NCBI GenBank assembly: GCA_027022775.1
Contig: JALVXO010000149.1
Span: 1 to 36,556 of the forward strand
Direction: 5' to 3'
DNA: 36,556 bases
From: Campylobacteraceae bacterium
GTDB taxonomy: Bacteria; Campylobacterota; Campylobacteria; Campylobacterales; Sulfurovaceae
The position numbers were made by a program, and so were the translations under genes. Position 1 is the stretch's first letter; each line of letters opens with the position of its first letter. Below the pieces are notes generated by a model. That model did not search any database, was not told the origin of the DNA, and saw only the letters and a program-made list of their open reading frames with translations. Shown here in pieces: positions 24,452-32,881 of the stretch.

Positions 24452-26482
24452 TTATTTGGCGCTCTGGTTAATATCTCCTTTTATAAACCGCTCTTTTTTT
24501 AAATTGTCTACAGTATAGGTGGTTAAGTTTTTTAACTCTTTTTTTACTTTTTCCAAGCTTATATCGCTAAAGTAACATTTTTGCAAGCCGCACACTTGGT
24601 ACTCTCGTTGTTTTTTTGCATATTTATATATAAAAGGGTATTTAAACTCTTCTAAACTCTCTTTTAACAATCCCGCTTTAGGACCTTTTATCAGATATGC
24701 CCCCCTGTTTTTCATTTCAATGGCATTAAGCGCAGACGGAGAGTAACTTGGCTGCAGGTTTATTTCGTGCGCATAATTTAAAAGGGTGCTGTTTACAATA
24801 TTTAAAAGTTTATAATCCCCTTCTATCAATACTGTTTTAATTAAATTTTCTAAATTTTTTGCAACCGGGCTTTTATACCCTTTATCTCCAATTTCAGCTT
24901 CGACCCTAAACTCTCTGCCGCTGTTTTCATACCATTTTCCATTATCGTAAAAAAGGTTTACCGACTGGGTGACAATCTCTTTAAAAAGGTTTAAATAGTT
25001 TTCATCCAGAGTTGTTTGGTAAGCGCTAAAAAGCGCATCCGCTACAAAGCTGTAATCTTCTAAAAGCCCCTCTTGCAAAGGTTTATTCGGCAGCAGTACC
25101 TGATGGTACAGTTTACCTTTTTTATACATTAAATCAAGAAGTTTATGAAGCGAAGCAAGCGCCTCTTTTGCATATCTTAAGTCGACGGCAGATGCATCCA
25201 GTTTAGCTTTTATATAAAGCGCATTCCAAGAAGTTATAATTTTTTTATCTATAAATGGAAACTCTTTTTTAGTCCTGTACTCTTTTAAAAATGTGCGTTC
25301 TCTCTCATAAAGGTTATCCATGCTTTTTAAATAAGGCACACTGTAATCTCCGCTTTTAAAATTGCCCTCTTTTTCAATTCCAAAATAGTCAAGCACCTCT
25401 TGCGCCCTTTTTTTACTGACCCCTCTTTTAATTAAATAATCAAAAACTTTACTGTAATTGTAGATATAATAAAACCCCTCCTCCTCTTTTCCATTGAAAT
25501 TTTTGCTGTCAGCGCTTATGGCGCTGTAATAAAGCCCGTTTTTAATAAGATTTTTATCTATTTGCGCAATTGTCTCTTTTATAACTTTTGCATAAAGCTC
25601 TTTTTTGGTTATTTTGTAAGCTTTTGCGTAAACCGATATCAATTCAGCATTTGCATAAAGCATTTTCTCAAAGTGCGGAGTGCGCCATCTGGCATCTATG
25701 CAGTATCTGAAAAAGCCCCCGTCTATCTGGTCGTATATACCGCTAAGAGCCATTGTATCCAGGGTGCTTAATGCCATATTTAAAGCACTGTCGTCGCCAT
25801 TTATTAAATAGATATTTAAAAGAGCGTCAATACTGTTTGGCTGTGGAAATTTTGGAGCTTTGCCAAAGCCGCTGTTATTTGAATCGTAATAACTTTTGAA
25901 CTCTTTTAAAGCTTTTTGCAATAAACCGTCTTCTAAAATAGTGTTTCTATTTTTAACTTTTTTATATATTTTTACCGCTTTTTCTATATCTTCAGCCAAG
26001 CTTTCAAGTTTTTCGCGCGGCATCTTGGCAACTTTGTTTAGAAGGGCGATTAAATCGGTTTTTGGCATATAGGTGCCAAAAAACACAGCCTTTTTATTTG
26101 GCAGCAAAATTGCATTTAAAGGCCAGCCGCCCGGCCTGTTATTCATAATTAAATATCTTAACTGAAAATAGTCGTCTATATATTTTAATCTCTCTTTATC
26201 AACTTTTATACTTATATAATACCGGTTTAAAATATCAGCCACATCTTTTTGAGAAAAGCTCTCTTTTTCCATTACATGGCACCAGTGGCAGGTGCTGTAT
26301 CCAATTGAGACAAAAATAAGCTTATTCTCTTTTTTTGCTTTCTCAAAAGCTTTGCCGCTCCACTCATGCCAGTTTACAGGATTGTCTGCATGCTGGAGCA
26401 GGTACGGTGAGGTGGAACTGTTTAATTCATTTCCGAAATTTAAAATTGTAAAAAAAGCAATAAATACAAAAAATCGTAACAT
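24452..26482 (-). CDS. YyaL-type thioredoxin-domain (DUF255) protein with a signal peptide
   Basis: A 676-residue protein of the YyaL/SPATA20 family. The N-terminal thioredoxin-like domain has [11 protein letters not shown] (Cys65, Cys68) and PGGWPLN, and an alpha/alpha-toroid like that of N-acylglucosamine epimerases follows ([36 protein letters not shown]). Unusually for the family it begins with a hydrophobic, signal-like stretch ([16 protein letters not shown]), suggesting export to the periplasm. The stop codon lies 2 bases from that of the converging DUF1858-DUF2249 gene. The reaction carried out by this family is not settled. Confidence 0.85.
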   Translation of the reverse strand: MLRFFVFIAFFTILNFGNELNSSTSPYLLQHADNPVNWHEWSGKAFEKAKKENKLIFVSIGYSTCHWCHVMEKESFSQKDVADILNRYYISIKVDKERLKYIDDYFQLRYLIMNNRPGGWPLNAILLPNKKAVFFGTYMPKTDLIALLNKVAKMPREKLESLAEDIEKAVKIYKKVKNRNTILEDGLLQKALKEFKSYYDSNNSGFGKAPKFPQPNSIDALLNIYLINGDDSALNMALSTLDTMALSGIYDQIDGGFFRYCIDARWRTPHFEKMLYANAELISVYAKAYKITKKELYAKVIKETIAQIDKNLIKNGLYYSAISADSKNFNGKEEEGFYYIYNYSKVFDYLIKRGVSKKRAQEVLDYFGIEKEGNFKSGDYSVPYLKSMDNLYERERTFLKEYRTKKEFPFIDKKIITSWNALYIKAKLDASAVDLRYAKEALASLHKLLDLMYKKGKLYHQVLLPNKPLQEGLLEDYSFVADALFSAYQTTLDENYLNLFKEIVTQSVNLFYDNGKWYENSGREFRVEAEIGDKGYKSPVAKNLENLIKTVLIEGDYKLLNIVNSTLLNYAHEINLQPSYSPSALNAIEMKNRGAYLIKGPKAGLLKESLEEFKYPFIYKYAKKQREYQVCGLQKCYFSDISLEKVKKELKNLTTYTVDNLKKERFIKGDINQSAK

Positions 26483-26604
26483 TCTCCTTCTCCTTTAGCT
26501 ATTTTAAAAATTTAAATATAGCATAATTTTAAATAAAATTAAACATCTTGCAAAAAAATATTGCAAAAAATTGCATAATAAGCCTTATCCAAGCAAAACT
26601 TTTA

Positions 26605-26610
26605 TATAAT
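26605..26610 (+). promoter_or_regulatory. -10 box of the rpmJ-rpoA operon
   Basis: TATAAT in TTATATAATTAGCGCC; no convincing -35 box, as is usual for Campylobacterota sigma-70 promoters. Predicted start near 26617, at the beginning of the structured leader. Confidence 0.55.
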
Positions 26611-26763
26611 TAGCGCCCCTGTCTGTATAGGCAGGAGTCTGCGTGAAGGGCTTTTATATAGTCCGCACCGTCTATATAAGAGCCGGAGAGGCTATTTGGC
26701 AGCTGCCAAAAACTCGCCTGTCCACGCAAAATTTAGGTGCAAAGAAAATTTTAGGAGCGCCTT
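26611..26763 (+). ncRNA. Structured RNA leader before rpmJ (candidate cis-regulator or small RNA)
   Basis: About 150 bases without an open reading frame fold into several stems. An outer TGCGTG/CACGCA pair (26640-26645 with 26723-26728) encloses two of them. One is a long hairpin, GGCTTTTATATAG with CTATATAAGAGCC (26649-26661 with 26672-26684, one G-U pair). The other is a palindrome, TTTGGCAGCTGCCAAA (26695-26710). The 5' end may also form CCTGTC/GGCAGG. It is much more GC-rich than the flanks. Position directly upstream of rpmJ-rpsM-rpsK-rpsD suggests autoregulation by a ribosomal protein (S4 in the E. coli alpha operon). I do not recognise a known family, and a stand-alone RNA is also possible. 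Confidence 0.6.
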
Positions 26764-26877
26764 ATGAAGGTTAGACCATCGGTTAAAAAGATGTGCGATG
26801 ATTGCAAAGTAATCAAGCGCAAAGGTATTGTAAGAGTGATTTGCAAAAATCCAAAACATAAACAGAGACAAGGATAA
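26764..26877 (+). CDS. rpmJ: Ribosomal protein bL36
   Basis: A 37-residue protein: [19 protein letters not shown]...[13 protein letters not shown]. Cys11, Cys14, Cys27 and His32 form the zinc site of the C+ type. TAGGAG lies upstream of the ATG. The gene is short and easily missed; it opens the alpha-operon block and ends 2 bases before rpsM. Confidence 0.97.
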   Translation: MKVRPSVKKMCDDCKVIKRKGIVRVICKNPKHKQRQG

Positions 26878-26879
26878 TC

Positions 26880-27242
26880 ATGGCTCGTATTGCAGGGGTA
26901 GATTTACCGAAAAACAAAAGATTAGAGTATGCTCTAACCTATATTTACGGAATAGGTTTAACAAGCTCTAGAAAAATTTTAGATGCTACAGGCATCAGTT
27001 ACGACAAAAGAGTGCATGAGCTTACAGAGACAGAAGCAGCAGCAATCCGTAAAGAGATTCAAAATAACTACATTGTTGAGGGTGACCTTCGCAAAAAAGT
27101 TATGATGGATATCAAAACTTTAATGGATTTGGGCAACTATCGCGGCCTTCGCCACAGAAAAGGCCTGCCTGTTCGCGGACAAAAAACAAAAACAAATGCG
27201 CGCACAAGAAAAGGTAAGCGCAAAACTGTTGGTTCAGCATAA
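26880..27242 (+). CDS. rpsM: Ribosomal protein uS13
   Basis: A 120-residue 30S head protein. It begins [25 protein letters not shown] and ends with the basic tail [24 protein letters not shown], the usual uS13 layout: helical N-domain and an rRNA/tRNA-contacting C-terminal extension. The start is 2 bases after rpmJ and the order rpsM-rpsK-rpsD-rpoA-rplQ is the standard alpha operon. Confidence 0.98.
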   Translation: MARIAGVDLPKNKRLEYALTYIYGIGLTSSRKILDATGISYDKRVHELTETEAAAIRKEIQNNYIVEGDLRKKVMMDIKTLMDLGNYRGLRHRKGLPVRGQKTKTNARTRKGKRKTVGSA

Positions 27243-27259
27243 TTTAGGAGTATTGGCAA

Positions 27260-27634
27260 ATGGCAAAAAGAAAAGTTAAAAAACAGGTTGGAAAAGGTGT
27301 TGTTTATATAGCTGCTACATTTAACAACACTGTAGTTACAGTCACAGACGAAATGGGCAATGTTTTGGCTTGGAGCAGCGCAGGAAGCCTAGGATTTAAA
27401 GGCAGCAAAAAGTCAACTCCTTATGCTGCGCAGCAAGCAGTAGAAGATGCTATGGCTAAAGCTAAAGAGTATGGCATTAAAGAGGTTGGCATTAAGGTTC
27501 AAGGTCCTGGTTCAGGAAGAGAGACTGCTATTAAGAGTGTCGGAGCTGTAGAGGGTATCCGTGTAACTTTCTTTAAAGATATTACCCCGCTTCCGCACAA
27601 CGGATGCCGTCCTCCTAAAAAGCGTCGTGTATAA
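27260..27634 (+). CDS. rpsK: Ribosomal protein uS11
   Basis: A 124-residue platform protein of the 30S subunit. Typical motifs are [46 protein letters not shown] and the C-terminal [24 protein letters not shown] precedes the start. A few residues shorter at the N-terminus than the E. coli protein (129). Confidence 0.98.
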   Translation: MAKRKVKKQVGKGVVYIAATFNNTVVTVTDEMGNVLAWSSAGSLGFKGSKKSTPYAAQQAVEDAMAKAKEYGIKEVGIKVQGPGSGRETAIKSVGAVEGIRVTFFKDITPLPHNGCRPPKKRRV

Positions 27635-27657
27635 AATTTGTAGTAAAGGTAAGTTAA

Positions 27658-28284
27658 ATGGCAAGATATAGAGGTCCAAGAGAAAAATTAGAAAGAAGAC
27701 TTGGGGTTGATTTAGGATTAAAAGGCGAAAGAAGATTAGCAGGAAAAAGCGCATTGGAAAAGCGCCCTTATCCGCCGGGTCAACATGGCCAGCGCCGTGC
27801 AAAAATCAGCGAATACGGCATGCAGCTTCGCGAAAAGCAGAAAGCTAAATTTATGTATGGCGTAAGCGAAAAGCAGTTTAGAAACCTATTTAGAGAAGCT
27901 GCAAGAAGAGAAGGCAATACAGGGGAGGTATTAATTCAGCTGCTTGAGCAGAGATTAGACAATGTTGTTTACAGAATGGGCTTTGCAACAACCAGAGCTT
28001 TTGCAAGACAGCTTGTAAACCACGGGCACATTTTGGTTGACGGCAAAAGAGTTGATATCCCGTCTTACCGTGTTAAACCGGGGCAAAAAATTGAAATTAG
28101 AGAAAAAAGCAAAAACAACCCGCAAATTGCCAGATCAATTGAGTTGACAAACCAGACAGGTATTGTTGAGTGGGTAGATGTAGATAAAGATAAGCTGTTT
28201 GGCATCTTTACTAGAATCCCAGAAAGAGAAGAGGTTGAAATTCCGGTAGAAGAGCGCTTTATCGTTGAGCTTTACTCTAAATAA
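27658..28284 (+). CDS. rpsD: Ribosomal protein uS4
   Basis: A 208-residue primary rRNA-binding protein. It shows [15 protein letters not shown], the [12 protein letters not shown] segment, and the S4 RNA-binding domain [38 protein letters not shown]. The N-terminal cysteine cluster of C+ forms is missing. In E. coli S4 represses the alpha operon by binding its leader, so it is the natural candidate to bind the structured leader at 26611-26763. AAAGG precedes the start. Confidence 0.98.
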   Translation: MARYRGPREKLERRLGVDLGLKGERRLAGKSALEKRPYPPGQHGQRRAKISEYGMQLREKQKAKFMYGVSEKQFRNLFREAARREGNTGEVLIQLLEQRLDNVVYRMGFATTRAFARQLVNHGHILVDGKRVDIPSYRVKPGQKIEIREKSKNNPQIARSIELTNQTGIVEWVDVDKDKLFGIFTRIPEREEVEIPVEERFIVELYSK

Positions 28285-28300
28285 TAGCAAAGGCTGGCAG

Positions 28301-29302
28301 ATGAATAAAATAAAAGTTGCTCCATTTGTTCCTGGCGAAGTTGATATTAAAGAGACTGGCAAAAACAGTGTAGAGATTTCTGCCTGGCCTTTTGAGCCCG
28401 GCTTTGCCATTACTATGGCGCACCCTTTAAGACGCCTTCTTTTAGGCAGCTCTATCGGGTATGCGCCAATCTCTTTAAAAATCGACGGTGTTAAACATGA
28501 GTTTGACTCTGTGCGCGGTATGAAAGAGGATATCGCTGTATTTATTATCAATTTGAAAAATACAAAATTTAAAATCAAAGAAGAGCTTGACCGCGCTGTT
28601 GTGGAGTATAGTTTCAGCGGCCCAAGAGAGGTAAGAGCCAGCGATTTGGAAAATGATCAGATTGAAGTGATTGAGGGTGATAATATTGTCCTTGCAACAC
28701 TCAATGAAGATGCAGAGCTTAACTTTAAACTGGAAATTGCAAAAGGCATAGGTTATATTCCAAGTGAAAATATAAGAGAGAGCGTTGACAGCGAAGCTAT
28801 AGCTTTAGATGCTTTCTTTTCGCCTGTAAAAAAGGCAAATTACAGAATTGAAAATGTTTTGGTAGAAGACAGCCCAAATTTTGAAAAAATTGTTTTTGAA
28901 ATTGAGACAGACGGCAGAATAACTCCTCGTGAAGCGTTTGGAAATGCGCTTGAGACAATGAATAAGCAGATGCAGGTATTTGGACAGGTGTTCGATATCG
29001 ATTTGGAAGCTACCAAAACAAAAGGCAAGAGTGAGAGTGCATTAAAGCAGCTTCTTATCCCTATAGATATGCTAGGATTTAGCGCAAGAAGCTCAAACTC
29101 TTTAGAGAGAGCCGGTATTAAGTTTATTGGCGAACTGGTATTAATGAGTGAAAATGAGATTAAATCTATTAAAAACCTTGGTAAAAAATCTCTAGATGAG
29201 ATTATGGGTGTACTTGAGTCTCACGGTTTTGGCAAAGATTTTGAGCTAGATGGCAAACTGAGAGCAGATTTAATCGAAAAAATCAAACAATTAAAAGCGT
29301 AA
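28301..29302 (+). CDS. rpoA: RNA polymerase alpha subunit
   Basis: A 333-residue protein. The alpha N-terminal assembly domain contains EPGFAITMAHPLRRLLLGSSIG; the C-terminal domain (from about residue 250) contains LGFSARSSNSLERAGIKFIGELV and KNLGKKSLDEI, the helix-hairpin-helix region that contacts UP elements and activators. I chose the ATG at 28301, 16 bases after rpsD, preceded by AAAGG, over an upstream in-frame start that would overlap rpsD. Confidence 0.98.
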   Translation: MNKIKVAPFVPGEVDIKETGKNSVEISAWPFEPGFAITMAHPLRRLLLGSSIGYAPISLKIDGVKHEFDSVRGMKEDIAVFIINLKNTKFKIKEELDRAVVEYSFSGPREVRASDLENDQIEVIEGDNIVLATLNEDAELNFKLEIAKGIGYIPSENIRESVDSEAIALDAFFSPVKKANYRIENVLVEDSPNFEKIVFEIETDGRITPREAFGNALETMNKQMQVFGQVFDIDLEATKTKGKSESALKQLLIPIDMLGFSARSSNSLERAGIKFIGELVLMSENEIKSIKNLGKKSLDEIMGVLESHGFGKDFELDGKLRADLIEKIKQLKA

Positions 29303-29311
29303 AGGATTACC

Positions 29312-29662
29312 ATGAGACATAGACATGGATATCGCAAACTTAACAGAAAGTCGCAGCATAGAGCGGCGCTTCTTAAGAATTTAGCGATTGCCTTGACAAA
29401 AGAGGGCAGAATTGAGACAACTCTTGCAAAAGCGAAAGAGTTGAGAAAATATTATGAAAAACTGATAACAAAAGCTGCCAAAGGCGATTTTAATGCTCAC
29501 AGAGCTGTATTTGCCCAGCTTCAGTGCAAAGAGAGCACAAAGAAACTGGTAGAAGAGATTGCTCCAGAGTATAAAGACAGACCGGGCGGATACACAAGAA
29601 TTATCAAAACAAGACAGCGCCGCGGTGATGCTGCAGAGATGGCGATTATCGAAAGAGTTTAA
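29312..29662 (+). CDS. rplQ: Ribosomal protein bL17
   Basis: A 116-residue 50S protein with the family start [25 protein letters not shown] and C-terminal [20 protein letters not shown]. It is the last gene of the alpha operon, 9 bases after rpoA, and is followed by a hairpin. Confidence 0.98.
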   Translation: MRHRHGYRKLNRKSQHRAALLKNLAIALTKEGRIETTLAKAKELRKYYEKLITKAAKGDFNAHRAVFAQLQCKESTKKLVEEIAPEYKDRPGGYTRIIKTRQRRGDAAEMAIIERV

Positions 29663-29673
29663 CTATTAAAAAC

Positions 29674-29694
29674 TTTTAGGGCTATGCCCTAAAA
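29674..29694 (+). terminator. Hairpin at the end of the alpha operon
   Basis: A perfect 9-bp inverted repeat TTTTAGGGC-TAT-GCCCTAAAA lies 11 bases after rplQ. The following tract is only moderately T-rich, so termination may be imperfect. The remaining bases to 29904 are AT-rich with no gene. Confidence 0.65.
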
Positions 29695-29904
29695 TTGCTT
29701 CTAAATCTTTTTTTACTGCGATAAACATTAATTTAGTTAAATAATAAATTCATATATTTAGCAGAATCTCTATTTTGCTTGCAGTTTTTTAATATATAAA
29801 TCTTTTTGTGGTATATGTATGTTAATTATTTAATCTGCGCATAAAAATAAAGTAAAAATTGCTATTATTAATCCATAATATGGTTTTAATTTAACTTTTT
29901 TTGT

Positions 29905-29910
29905 TATAAT
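29905..29910 (+). promoter_or_regulatory. -10 box for the lipoprotein gene at 29930
   Basis: TATAAT lies 19 bases before the GTG start; AAGG lies between them. The leader would be about a dozen bases. No clear -35 box. Confidence 0.5.
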
Positions 29911-29929
29911 TCAAGAAAAAGGATATTGT

Positions 29930-30313
29930 GTGAGAAAAGTAGCAATAGTTTTATTTTCTTTATTGGCTTTTTCTGGTTGCGACAGTGTAACCGTAAAAAA
30001 ACATTTAAAATCTTATAAGTTATATTTAGTCCCGTTTAAAGAGTTTAAATCTTACGGCTGTACAAATGCAGAAGGGATTTTAATGGTTAAAGATGAATTG
30101 GTTGCCGGTCAAGCGCTTTTTGAACAAAGCGGAGTCGGCTTGACAATAAGAGGCGGATATAAAAATGAAACTCAAGAGATAGCTGTAGATTTTATAAATT
30201 CAGAAGGCGAATATGCAGGAATAGCCGGCGGGAAACTCGAAGCAAACGGCGGCAAAGGCTCATGGACTTTTGGCATCTGCGAAGGCAACTGGGTTGCTGT
30301 AAGAGAGCAGTAG
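29930..30313 (+). CDS. Putative lipoprotein of unknown function
   Basis: A 127-residue protein starting at GTG with AAGG upstream. The signal peptide ends in the lipobox FSGC (Cys17). The mature part is glycine-rich with a beta-strand pattern (GGYKNETQEIAVDFINSEGEYAGIAGGKLEANGGKGSW) and two cysteines that may pair (YGCTNAEG and FGICEGNW). No domain recognised. It is a single gene between the alpha operon and the MITE-like element. Confidence 0.7.
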   Translation: MRKVAIVLFSLLAFSGCDSVTVKKHLKSYKLYLVPFKEFKSYGCTNAEGILMVKDELVAGQALFEQSGVGLTIRGGYKNETQEIAVDFINSEGEYAGIAGGKLEANGGKGSWTFGICEGNWVAVREQ

Positions 30314-30392
30314 GCTCTCTATTGCACTAAATTACCTTGGAGGCAAGGCTTTAATACCGCAAAAAAATTACCTGTAACTTGCATTAATAATA

Positions 30393-30590
30393 GAACCCTC
30401 TGAAAAACTATAAATTGAACGAAAGCTTTATAATTTTAGCAAAAAAATTTTATGTTAGCCGAAGGCTAAAAAAGAGCACTTAACCCCGAAGGGGCGCAAG
30501 AGGGAGCTCTTTTTAATAAAATTTTTTTGCGTTCGCGAAGCGAAAAATTATATCTGACTTGAGTGAAATTAATGGTTTTTCAGAGGGTTC
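30393..30590. mobile_element. MITE-like inverted-repeat element with a 4-bp target duplication
   Basis: A 198-bp unit with perfect 16-bp terminal inverted repeats (GAACCCTCTGAAAAAC) and AATA directly repeated outside both ends (30389-30392 and 30591-30594). Inside are nested perfect stems: GCAAAAAAATTTTAT with its complement, TTAGCC-GAA-GGCTAA, AAAAAGAGC with GCTCTTTTT, and CCCC-GAA-GGGG. No transposase or open frame is present. The parent transposon family is unknown to me. It is unrelated in sequence to the elements at 1462 and 18863. Confidence 0.85.
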
Positions 30591-30673
30591 AATATAAAAC
30601 TCTTTTGTTGAATTTTCTGCAAAACCTAACTTTTGCCATTTTGCACCTTTTTGCACACTGTCACGGTTAAATA

Positions 30674-31000
30674 TTAGTCATCTTCCAAAGAGATATTATG
30701 CCTTGAAGAGTAGTATTTTGCAAGATAGTTTACAATACGCTTTTTAACTTCCGGTTTTAATTTCCATAAACCGTAGGCATTTTGCATCATTAAAACTTTG
30801 TATTCCCAAAATCTTTTATCTCCGCCGTTTAATATTATAAATCTGCCTGTATGGCATACAGTGCAGTTCTCTTTTACATCTTCTAAACCTTTATCGATAA
30901 TAAGGTTTGTAACAGGATCTTTTTTTAAACTCTTCTCTGCGCTAAACAGTATTAGCGGAACAAAAACCGCTAAAACAGCTGTAAATTTAATTAATTTCAT
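30674..31000 (-). CDS. Small periplasmic c-type cytochrome
   Basis: A 108-residue protein with a signal peptide (MKLIKFTAVLAVFVPLILFSA) and one haem-attachment motif CTVCH. The helix KRFWEYKVLMMQNAYGLWKLKPEVKKRIVNYLAKYYS ends the domain; a methionine in VLMMQNAYG is a possible axial ligand. It resembles the small electron-transfer cytochromes found with sulfite or amine dehydrogenases, but no partner enzyme is nearby. AGGAG precedes the start. A dyad ACCGA-TTA-TCGGT at 31041-31053, about 40 bases upstream, may be an operator. Confidence 0.8.
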   Translation of the reverse strand: MKLIKFTAVLAVFVPLILFSAEKSLKKDPVTNLIIDKGLEDVKENCTVCHTGRFIILNGGDKRFWEYKVLMMQNAYGLWKLKPEVKKRIVNYLAKYYSSRHNISLEDD

Positions 31001-31159
31001 TTTTTCTCCTTTAAATTCCTGGTGATTTTTAACAAGATAGACCGATTATCGGTTATTTTTAACATTTTATCATTATTGTTTTTAATTTTAGTTATTAGCG
31101 CAGGCTAAAAAAGCGCTTTATCTCAAAATTAAATTAGCAGTTTTTAGAGCACTCAATTT

Positions 31160-32791
31160 TTACATAAATAGAATTAAGATAAAATTTAAAACCAAAGATA
31201 TAATCAAAACTGCCCTGCAGATACTCAAAGGATTTTTGCTTATAAAAGTTTCACCGGCAAAATAGTAAGGCTCTGCCTTATCGGGGTTATTTAACTCGTA
31301 AAGCATATTGGAAAAATGGGTGTATCTTTTTTTGGTATCGATTTCTATACTTCTTAAAATTACAATATCAAGCCATTTTGGAATATTTGGATTTAGGGAG
31401 CTTGGCGGTTTAGGGGGTTTGAAATTGGGGGTTTGAAACGGTTCTATTTCGCCGTAAGGCAGTTTGCCTGTTAGTGCTTCGTAAAGTGTTACGCCTATTG
31501 CAAAAATTTCGCTCTGCTCGGTAATAGGGGCGCCGTTAAAGCGCTCGGGCGCCAGATAACTTGGTGTTCCTGCCCGGCTTATTTCGCTGTAAGCTTCGGT
31601 AATTGAGCCAAAATCTACAAATTTAAACTGCTCTTTGGCTCTTTTGTTATAAACAATTATATTTTCGGGCTTAATATCGCCGTGAACCAAATCTTTGCGT
31701 ATTAAAAAAATTGCCGCTTTTAGCATAAAATTTGCAAGTTCAATGGCGCTGTCGATGCTTAATTTTTTCTTTTTTATTTTATTTTTTAAATCAATACCGT
31801 CGATATAACGCATTATATAGTATCGGTGCGTTCTATTGTTTGGCACGGCAGCTTTAACAAAAAAACCCGCTTTTAGCCGCTTTGCATTCCAAACCTCTTT
31901 GACAAAAAGGTCTAAAATTTTCTCATCGTCAATCGCCTCTTTGGGGGCGAATTTAATGACATATCTTAAACCTCTTTTAGAGCATAGCCATACCCTTTTG
32001 TGCTGTGCAAGCGGTTTTATGAGGGTGTAGCCGTCTATAATGTCCCCTTTTTTGTAAACGGGAGCGATTAAGAGATTTCTGTTTTTAAAATCGTTTCTTG
32101 GGTCTAGCTCTTTAACTTTAATTACTATCGCGCTGGTATCGTCGGGCAAATTATCATTAAATTTTCTGCTCGCTTTTTTTACCAAAAAAGAGGCGTTTAT
32201 TTCAATTCCGTCTCTTAACTCCTCTTCGCTTAAATCGTTATACAGCCCGTCGCTGCAAAGCAGTATTTTATCGCCGCTGTTTAAATTGTTTTCAAAATAG
32301 TAAGGATTTACGCTCTCTTCAAGCCCGATAGCTGCAGTTAAGATATGCTCCATATCTTTTTCGTCCATAGCGTGGTCTATTGAGAGCTGCGTTAATTTGC
32401 CGTCGCGCTTTAAGTAAATTCTGCTGTCTCCGACATTCGCTCCATATAGCCTTCTGCCCTCTATAACAGCCAGCGCCAAAGTTGTAACAAGCTCGGGGCG
32501 TCCATACTCTTGCATAGATTCCATATAAAGTATATGGTTTATATTTTTAATAAAGTGCAAAATAGCCTTTTGCATATCCCACGCTTTAGGGCGGTTTTTT
32601 AGGGAGTTTATTAAAAAATCAGCCGTTCTTTTAGCCGCTTTTGCACCGCCTGTTGCCGACCCGACCCCGTCGCAGACAACCGCTACCGCAATATCTTCTA
32701 ACTGCTTAAAAGAGTAAAAATCATCCCCTTTTAACTCTTTGCCCTTTGCCAAACCAAATGCCGAAATATCAATACTCTTTTTAGACACCAA
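31160..32791 (-). CDS. Fused PP2C phosphatase - Ser/Thr protein kinase with a C-terminal membrane anchor
   Basis: A 543-residue protein with two opposing signalling activities. Residues about 1-235 are a PP2C phosphatase (GDDF, VVCDGVGSATGGA with Asp41, VGDSRIYLK, LLCSDGLYNDL, LPDDTSAIVI). Residues about 255-520 are a Hanks-type kinase (catalytic loop VHGDIKPEN with Asp371, DFGS near 392, APERF near 410). The glycine-rich loop is degenerate (PLAQHKRVW). A hydrophobic stretch at the C-terminus (RAVLIISLVLNFILILFM) should anchor it in the inner membrane. The gene lies 90 bases downstream of the HerA-like ATPase on the same strand, suggesting shared regulation. Confidence 0.9.
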   Translation of the reverse strand: MVSKKSIDISAFGLAKGKELKGDDFYSFKQLEDIAVAVVCDGVGSATGGAKAAKRTADFLINSLKNRPKAWDMQKAILHFIKNINHILYMESMQEYGRPELVTTLALAVIEGRRLYGANVGDSRIYLKRDGKLTQLSIDHAMDEKDMEHILTAAIGLEESVNPYYFENNLNSGDKILLCSDGLYNDLSEEELRDGIEINASFLVKKASRKFNDNLPDDTSAIVIKVKELDPRNDFKNRNLLIAPVYKKGDIIDGYTLIKPLAQHKRVWLCSKRGLRYVIKFAPKEAIDDEKILDLFVKEVWNAKRLKAGFFVKAAVPNNRTHRYYIMRYIDGIDLKNKIKKKKLSIDSAIELANFMLKAAIFLIRKDLVHGDIKPENIIVYNKRAKEQFKFVDFGSITEAYSEISRAGTPSYLAPERFNGAPITEQSEIFAIGVTLYEALTGKLPYGEIEPFQTPNFKPPKPPSSLNPNIPKWLDIVILRSIEIDTKKRYTHFSNMLYELNNPDKAEPYYFAGETFISKNPLSICRAVLIISLVLNFILILFM

Positions 32792-32881
32792 AGCCTCCTT
32801 GCTATTTTAATAATAGCAAAAAAGAGGCGATTTGGCTGCGTAAAATGTAGGCAGAAGCGGTTTTTAATACAAAATTTGGGA

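Noticed and set aside
26611-26763. infA or another small gene between the YyaL-type gene and rpmJ
   Set aside because: All frames are closed quickly and the segment is dominated by stem-loops, so it was treated as a leader RNA.
27512-27802. Antisense open frames within the ribosomal protein genes (also at 28135-28578 and 28840-29028)
   Set aside because: They lie opposite rpsK, rpsD and rpoA, whose identity is certain, and show no coding character of their own.
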